A DNA stretch of 64,000 bases from Symsagittifera roscoffensis (Eukaryota > Xenacoelomorpha > Acoela > Convolutidae). The stretch's first letter is position 1. Every line of letters starts with the position of its first letter. A model generated the notes under the pieces. It made no database searches. It was given only the letters and a program-made list of their open reading frames with translations, and was not told where the DNA came from. Location: the NCBI RefSeq assembly GCF_963678635.1, contig NC_087069.1, positions 40,724,831 to 40,788,830 on the forward strand. Reading direction: 5' to 3'. The position numbers and the translations under genes are program-made. This document shows, piece by piece, positions 53,601 through 62,600 of this stretch.

Positions 53601-56600
53601 TGAGCAGCAGAAGGTCTCGTCCCGTCGCTTCCCGATTATATTGCACATTTATGTCGGAAATTAAAGAACAGTCAAGTCATTTAAAGCTTTTATTTCAGTC
53701 AAAAATTTCATTGAAATCAGATACGATAGAAACCATATAAACATAGGCAGACAAAACTGAACGGAGCCTAACCCAGAGCAAAAACCACCGTACTTAGCTT
53801 TGAAGCTTCTGGGACAAAATAATTAGTCAAATCTATTAGATTTTCAAGAGTAATTCGAAACAATCTGTGGTAAATTTATAATCAAATCGTCAAAAACAAA
53901 AAAATGAGCGTGAAATTTTAATTATAGTTCCATTTCAAGCTTATCAAATAAATATATGGAAGAAAATTTTCGCACTTTTACATCGTTTCAACCAAAAGTT
54001 GGGAAAGAAATTTGTGTAGCTTTTTCTTCCACGCGAAACTGGGCACACCAAAGAAATCTCGCAAGAAAATAAATGCTATATCATATTAAACCCTTTTCAG
54101 CCGTCATTCAACCAACAATCAAAACTTGAGGCCCATTCCTGTTTCTAATGTAAGGATTAGGGATGAAATGCGGAATTTTCAAAATTTCTTTACCCAAAAC
54201 CTTGGTTTCTCTACTAAAAAAAGGGATTAGCCGCTTACATAGGGAAGATTTCTCTTTCATAATCTTTTGAGTGCAACCTGTTTCTTCGATCGGCACCTTG
54301 ATTTTAGATTTGGCACGGTAGTTTTCAAAAAACGGTTACAACAGTTTCAATAAACGGTCAAAAAAAGGGCTTACGCAGCGAAGAAGCCCACAACCTGATA
54401 TTTCGGTTGAACCATTAACCTCAGAATAAGCTGAGTCGTCTTCGTGAGAAGTCAAAAAGTTTTCAAGTTTACGGTTTAAAGTTTAAAAAAATTGAATTTC
54501 CGGAGCTTAATTTTTTTCTGCACAAACAAGGTCGTAGCCGCTTATGCAGAGATGACTCCCACAACAAATTGTTTCGATTAAATCTTTGATATCAGATTTG
54601 GCAAGGTAGTTTCCGAGAAGAGTCAGAAAGTTTTCGAAAAACGGTCTTAATTTAAAAAAAATTGATAATGCGCAGGCCATAGGTTTATTTTCTACATGGA
54701 TTCTGACAAGCTGTTCTTTCATTTAAGATGTTAACTCAGGATTTGGGCGGGAAGTCAAAATATCAGAAAATTGCCTTTTGCGAGCCACTAACTTTTTTCT
54801 TAGGGCGTACCGAACCGGCTAATACAGGGGAGATTCCCGATACCTGATTTTTGGATTGAACCGTTTAACTCAAATTTGACAGGGCAGTTCACAGGAAAAT
54901 CTAAAAACTGGCTAAGACATTCCACTCATTGATTTTTTTGAAGGCCGTAGTAATTACCAAGTAATTTCCAAGTAAAAATATGATCCTAAAGCTCTTTAAA
55001 ATTCAACAGCAAATTATGATTGAAATTTTTAAAAGTAAAACTAACCCAATTTGAGAAAACTGAATCAATTAGATAAGTTTTTATTCAGCCGGGAAAACTG
55101 AAAGATTAAACACACTTTCGAAATTAGACCTTGATCAAGTTTTTCGTGACATTTACAAATTTGCTTTTCGATAGTGGAGTTTGCCTTCCTGTAAACAAAG
55201 GAAATAAACTGAAAAAGAAATCAGAAGACAAAGTGCGAACAATCAAATTTGAGCTTGAAAAATTTTCAGACTTTACCTGGAAAGAACCATCACGACCTAT
55301 AAAAGATTTTTCACTACATTCATCAACTCATAATAAAAACAAATCGCATACAATTTCAGAAAACTTGTTTTTATCAAACATAATAGATTTGTTTCTATCA
55401 AACAAGAATTTCCAGAAAAACTGTTTGAGTGGCGAGAAAAAACAAATTATGCCTAAATTACAGCGTCATAATTAAAGTGTAATTTACAGCATATAGTCAC
55501 TCTCCGCTAAAGGTCTTGAGCAATCAAAATTGATCTTTCAGACTATCCTCGCAAAAGTTGCAATCCAAACACAAACTCCAAAGTTCAACACAGAGGCGAA
55601 GTTGCACTTCGCATACACAAGCAAAAATATTACCTATAACGCTACTGGACAAAAAAAACTGAGTTTACAAAAAGTGTTAAGTGACTCCCGCCAATTATGA
55701 GTCTACATAAATGCTAAGTGACGCACGCCAACATGCCTTAATTTACAGAGCGGACGCATTTTGAATAGGTTACGAAAAATTTCATTAAAAACATCCGACC
55801 CTGCCCAGGTTCGAACCCTCTTATTTTGTTGATGGTCTCCTTCCCTACATCTACGCTACAGATCCATGATATCTTGAAGCTAAAGTGCTATTTGTAATAT
55901 AATAGTCTGTGTCAATATCCTTAGCATTGGCTGTACTTAATAGCTGGATCAAAATCAACCTTAATAGCTGGATCAAAATCAACACTTTCAATATGAACAC
56001 ATTTTGTCCCAACAATTGAATCGCTATGCTTGTGTAAAAAAGAACAAAGTAAGCAGGTGGTAGGAAAAAAAGTGTAATAACAAGGAAGCAAGCGAAAAAA
56101 TGTTGGAAATTTTTCGAACATTTTTCAGCTTTCGTTTTTCGCCAAATCAATTTTTAAACTAGAGGTCATTCACGTTTTTTCTTGAAACGTTTGCAGCCAG
56201 GTAAGGAAAATTGCCTTCCTCTAAACAAAGGAATTGCAGAAAACTTGAAAAAATCAGAAGTCAAACCGCAAAAAATCAATTTGAGCGTGAACTAACTTTA
56301 CTTTTTCCTGTATAAAAAGCATGGTTTATACCCAAAAAGACAACCTTTTCGATCTTTTTACAATTAAAAAAAACTTAGCCACTTCTATTAAAGTATTTTC
56401 TATATTCTCTCTTCGAATAAGAACACCAGTGTGGAAAAAACTCTTGGGATCTAATTGCACTTTGTTTCAACTAAAACAATGAAGTACAAGATTCTCTGAA
56501 AAAAATCGGATACGTCATTTAAAATTTATATAAAGAGACAAAGCGCAGCGATTCAACAACAAAAAGGCACGGCAGCTGGCCCAAAAAATAGTACGCAATC

Positions 56601-59600
56601 CTAATTCGAAAAAACTAATTGATTTTTAACGCTTGTCTGTAATGCGAGTACATTTAATGAAAACACTGAGAATCGCAATAACCAGTCTAAGATAAGCAAT
56701 TATAAAAATCATTAAGTCAATACTGAGCAGACGAAACTTGGGTTGACGACTGTTGAGCCGAAAATAAAATTAAGCTATAAAACATGTTGAGCCAAAAAAT
56801 CCTTATGCCGCCAAAACTGTCGTTGGGTTGACGACTTTTGAGCAGAAAACTTAATTGTATTATAAAAATTTTGAACCAAAAAGATTTACGCTCCCCCTAC
56901 TCTTTCGTAAGCACAAGTGAAATTTAAAAGCTTAAGTCCTTCAATCGAAAAACAATGAGGCAACTAAACAGATATGCATCAGCCGAAACTATTTAAACTA
57001 AAAAAAAAAATTCAAACATATTAGGCAAAAAGAAAACTAAAAACAAGAGTTGATTTAAAACCAACACTCGTTGATTTAAAACCAACAAAAAACTTGACTG
57101 AAACGGCCCTTTAAAATGCAAACAAGCTCAAAAAATATCCGCTGAAAGACATTCTGTTATGTTGCCACCAGAAGAGCTGTGTTTACTAATTCAACTGAGT
57201 TTGTTAAACTAGTTGTTAACCCAGAAAAAAAACTTTGCGACGGCAGATTGACCAGAAGGATAGAAAATAGTTTCTTATAACTTAAATCAAAAACCGATGA
57301 ACATCACACAAATCAAAATTGATGTTTGAACACAAAATGGCGACAAAAAAGTTTGACCTAATGTTTTCGGTGATAAAACTTTAATTTGCAACACAGTAAC
57401 AAACTCAGTGAGAAGATACGCGCTGAGTATGACAGAAATGGAAAAAATCGCCAGCTAAGCCGACAAAAAACATGCAAAAATTGGCAAAAAAACTCACTCA
57501 GTTTAATAACACGAATGAAACCGAATAGCGTTTTAAACATGTTGAGATTGAACACTTTATGGACACAACAAAGTTTTGAACAAAGCCGTTACAAATTGAT
57601 GCAAGGATCATGCAGCTAGAAACAAATGTGAAAAAATTATTCTGAACAATGTAATAGTCAGGACCTGTTGCAACTCAAATAAATCTCTTCAAAGATGAGC
57701 CCTAGAATACCGATGTGCCATTAATTTGAATCAGCTAGCAACCCTTGCATTCATAGATAACAAGGATTTAGGACGAAAACTAAGACGAAAAAAAAAACAA
57801 TCCATCATCCACAAGAAAAATGCTGGCAAAAATACTGTCGTCTATTTCATTTTTTTTTCGCTATCCGAAAGTTATGATAAGAATAAAAATGAAAGTCCTC
57901 AATCCAATTGTATGCAGAGGAAACAAATAGCGAAAATAACCTAAATTAGGAAAATATCAAGTGTGCAAGAAACAAATAGCCAAAATGAACTATTTTTTTT
58001 TGAAATAAAAAATATCTGTAAATTAAGAGTGAAAAAAAATTTGAAGGTTAATTGAGATATGATAGCACTTAATGCCTCCGAAATCAGAGTCTCTTAACTG
58101 TAGAAGATATCGTTCTACAAAAAATATACAGGCTAGAAAGCATTTGAAGCAAAAAAAAATTAATTGACGAAAAAAAACCTTTTGAAAATTATGCCAATAA
58201 AATGCGAAGAAACTCATTTCTTCGATTAACATCACAAGAAAGAATAAGACGAAAACAGCATACCGCTCAAGAATTATTGAGGAAAAGATTTGAATAAATC
58301 TTTAAAAAGAAAAAAACTCGGACAAACTTCATACGAATTCGAAAAAATGAAAATGAAAAATTTTTCATGGTTTTTAACTTTTCATAAGAGAAGGTCGGAG
58401 TAATATTTTAAAAATTCAAACGCACATTGATAAAGTTGACTCAATGTCAAAAGCGACCTGATATAAATTTGAAAAAAGATTAGGGTAAATTAGCCGAAAG
58501 TATTGAAGCCGACCGATCTCGGTATCCAAAACTTGATAAACTATTTACTCTTAATTTTAAAGCTCGTTAGAGGCAAACATAAAAAATGCAGCAGGTCGAA
58601 TAACTAAAAATATGAAAGATTCGACCAAAAATAAATAAACGGAAAGCTGAAAATTGATATTTAAAAACTTCAAAAAAAAATGTGTTTTTCAGGCTTAATT
58701 TTTAAAAACTATTACAGGGCTTAAGTGTGTGATTCAGACATGCAAAAAAATTCACATTAAAGTTCAAAATTTTTTCGGTAGAGTTCGATTTTTATGCTAC
58801 CAACAAAAATTAGTAGAATGAAAACATTAGGAAAATAAGCCGGCAGAATTGAAGCCGACCGATCTGTGCCAAAAATAAACCAAAAAAATTCGAATCCTAC
58901 AAAAATCAATTGCAACTCTTAACGTAACACAACTAAATGCCTTGTGGTAACTGCATGCAGTTAATACAATTACCTCGTTATTAAGCAACCATGCATTTTC
59001 GTTCCCAGAATACTCAAATGGTAAAGTTAATTACGCGAAAAAAAGTCTAGTACCCGAAAACAAAACCCTTGCTTATCTCAAGGGTCACTAGCAAACAAAA
59101 CAGCAACAGATGCTATTAACACAGAGGCGAAGTTGCACTTCGCATAGACACAAGGAAAAATATGACCTATAACGCTACTGGAAAAGACTGAATCAGTAAA
59201 ATTTTCAGTCTACAAAATTTCTAAAGTGACACACGCCAATTATGAAGAATTAGCAGCACCATTCAATTTTAAAGAAAAAAATACCAACTCATATGCCTCA
59301 ATTTATAGAGCAGTCTATGGAGCAGTAAAAATTTTTGTGAAAATCATCCCACCATACGCCATGTTACGTACAAAGTGATAAGTTTCGCTCCTTGGAACAA
59401 ATTGATTATGGCAAATAAGCTTCCTTCAACCAATTTAGAATAATTTCTATAACGGATTAAATCTCAGCTTACGCGTTAATAGCGCGAAATATATCGCGCG
59501 TTAATTGTCCCAAAATGGCAATTTTTTGAACCCCCATAGTTTTATAAAAAATGATCACAGGTAAAATATCTTTCCAAATTCAAGACCAGGACAACAATAA

Positions 59601-62600
59601 TTTTTGAAGGATATTTTAAAAATCCCGTCAAAAATGGCTATTTAAAAAGTCGAAATTTGTCTGGAGAAAAAAACCACCCGAGCACAAATATTCCGTTACT
59701 TTCCTAACGAAAGTCGGAACAAAAACAGTCTGTGATAAAATCCTTATCATTGGCTGTACTAAACAGCTGGTTTTTGACCAAAATGAACACATTTTATCGC
59801 AACAATATTTGCGACTTACGTTGGAAAGATAGTTCATACTATAGCACAATCATTGTTTGTGTAAACAAGGGGCCTACCTACAAACTATTCTCTCGATTGG
59901 GGGGGGGGTTTAGTTATGTAGAAAAGTCAAAAAGTTTCAAAAAACGGCAAAGAAATCAAATATTTGTTTTTTCCGAGGACCATTAATTTTTGAAGAAATA
60001 ATTGCCGTAGCCGCTTATGCAGAGGAGCTTCGCATATCCCGTTTTTTCGACTGAACACAAAACCGCAGATTTGAGAGGATAGTTTTCGAAAAGTCAAAAA
60101 TTTCAAAAACCGGCCAAGATATCAAATATTTGACTTTTCCGAGAACATTACTTTTGTGAAAAGAAATAGGATAGAGCCTTCACCTAAACTGTTCTTTCGA
60201 TTGAACTCACAATCTCAGACTTGGAACAGCAGTTTTCCGGAAAAATCAAAAATTTTAGAAAACAGGTAAAATCGCCCACAACCCCCACAGAACTCCCACA
60301 ACCCGATCTATCCGTTGGATCCAAAATCTCTTTGGGCGAAGGGTTTTGAAAAAAAAATCCAAAATTCTGGCCAAATATTCACCCACAGCTTTTTTGGAAG
60401 GCTGTAGAAAGTGGGGTAAGGTAAAAAGAGACTAGAAGACTATTCAAGCACACAAGGAAAAGGGCAGAATTTCTATTTGTACCATGTTTTTGAAAAATTT
60501 GTACCAAGTCCGTTTTACACTTTTCAAAAATTCCTGCGAGTATTAAGACCGCAACGATACACCTATATCGGTCAAAGAAGGAACGTTTACTGGTGGCAAA
60601 TCCTAACTTTTTGCTAACTTTTTCCTAGCCAAGGTGATCTAGTTAAATTACTTATTTACAGCAAAAAAAAAGAAGTTGAATACTCGACTTGATGAAACTA
60701 AATTGGTAATCATAATTCTGAAACTGTCAAAACACTAACCGTTGTGGTCTGTGAGCTGTGCGATTGGCTTCTCGGGTAGCATTTCGCCCTTGAGACCATA
60801 AATGGACACTGCATTGTCATGACCTCCGCTGGCCACGAAGTTACCCGAAGGAGCAAAGCCACTAAAAAGCAGAGTAGTTAAAAATGAACGATAGAATATT
60901 GATCAGATTTAACGAAACAATATATTCAGCGACGCCATTATCGGTAAAATAGTTTAAAAAAAATTCGAGAACTAACTGTAAAAATAAACTTTGGCTGGCA
61001 AAGTTCCTGTCATTTTTTGCTATACTATTCGTGACTATTTTGCAGCTTCTGTTGCATTTATACTGTCGCTTCTATATTTAGCATTTTCTATTTCAAAAGC
61101 CATTATTTAATCTTCTGGTCAAGTTTTTTTTCAACTCAATGCCAAATTGATGGCAACGATGTTTTAACAATTTTTGACATCGGAAACTTACTTTTCACCT
61201 TTTTCAGAGCGTGTAAAAACAGTTTCAAAAAACTAAAACCTAAAATACAATACAAATTTCTACGAATTAAGATCAAGGCCAATTAAATTGCTTTTGATAG
61301 CCATTAACAACAAAAAAGATATCTTAGAGCTGTGTCCAAAGCGTGGACATTTAATAAGTAGCAAAAAATATAGACAGACAAAAGTATTTATAAACATCAA
61401 ATGACCTATTTCAGACAATTTTACATGCAAGTTATTGTTTCAGACAAAGTATGTTTCAAAGTCATCCAAAACTTCAAATTTGCATGCTAAAAAACGCTCG
61501 AAACTGGCAGACTGCGCTTTCTATTTCTTTCTGTCTGTTGCAATTTCTTGCAGCTGATTTTACCTGCTCATCACCCAAGGGCACTTGAGGGTGATGATGT
61601 TGATCTTGTTGTTGGTGTGGGTGTCCCAGATGAGCAGTTTGCCATCCTGGCTGCCACTCACCATCTCGTGGGACTCGGGACGCCAACACATGGTGTAGAT
61701 GGCTGCAGCATGTCCATTCAGAGTCCTCCTCGCTAAACACAACAACATCATTATAAATTACTCACTCTGTGGAACTGTACTTGCTACTCGATTAGAAGTA
61801 TGGTCCCGTTAAAAACCTCCTTTGAAGTATTGTCCCGTTTAAAACCTCGTTTAGAAGTATGGTACCGTAAAACTAGCAATGTCCCGTATAAAAGCCAGAA
61901 AAAAAGTTTTTAAAGGTAGCTTCTAAGTTTTGCTAGTGAGTTGATGTTTTTGATATTCATTTTAAAGAAAACTTTAGTTGCAAATCCAACGAAGAGATGT
62001 TAACAAATTTTCCATTTGTTTTGATCCACTTGAAGCAATTCAAATATATTTCAAGTGGCCTCGCGGGACCACAATTCTAACAGAACTTTTAAATGGGACT
62101 CACCAAAAACGGCGAGACCATGCTTCTAAACCAGTACACTGTACTTTTTACCCAAAAAAAGACAAAAATTATACTTTCTTCTGATTTCTAAACCAATTAA
62201 AGCCAAAACTATCTCCCGCTAAATCAAAAAAATATTGTTTATAAAAAAACTACCCAGCGACCTATTTTTTCTAAAATGTCCTAGATATTATACTTGTTTT
62301 GCAGCAAAAAACCAAGATCGCAATGCTCCCCTTACATATGAACTTAATCATATAAACTTAAAGGCGCTTTCCGTAAACAAACATACACACAGACAGTTGG
62401 AAGTGTTGACAAGCTCAAAGAAACAAAAAAAGCTATTGATTTTTTTACATTTCTTTTTTCGAGTTTCGAAGAAAACGATACATCACCTTAACCACCTTGA
62501 ACTTCACAATAAAAAAACTGATCCATACTTTTTTTACAAAGACGCGAAGTTTCGTTTCGTAAAGACTAGCGAGAACACGACAAAAAAAGCTCTATAAAGT

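Noticed and set aside
53522-53740. Hydrophobic-start frame resembling a signal peptide
   Set aside because: It has no ATG before the hydrophobic stretch and lacks the conserved tail of the nested secreted family.
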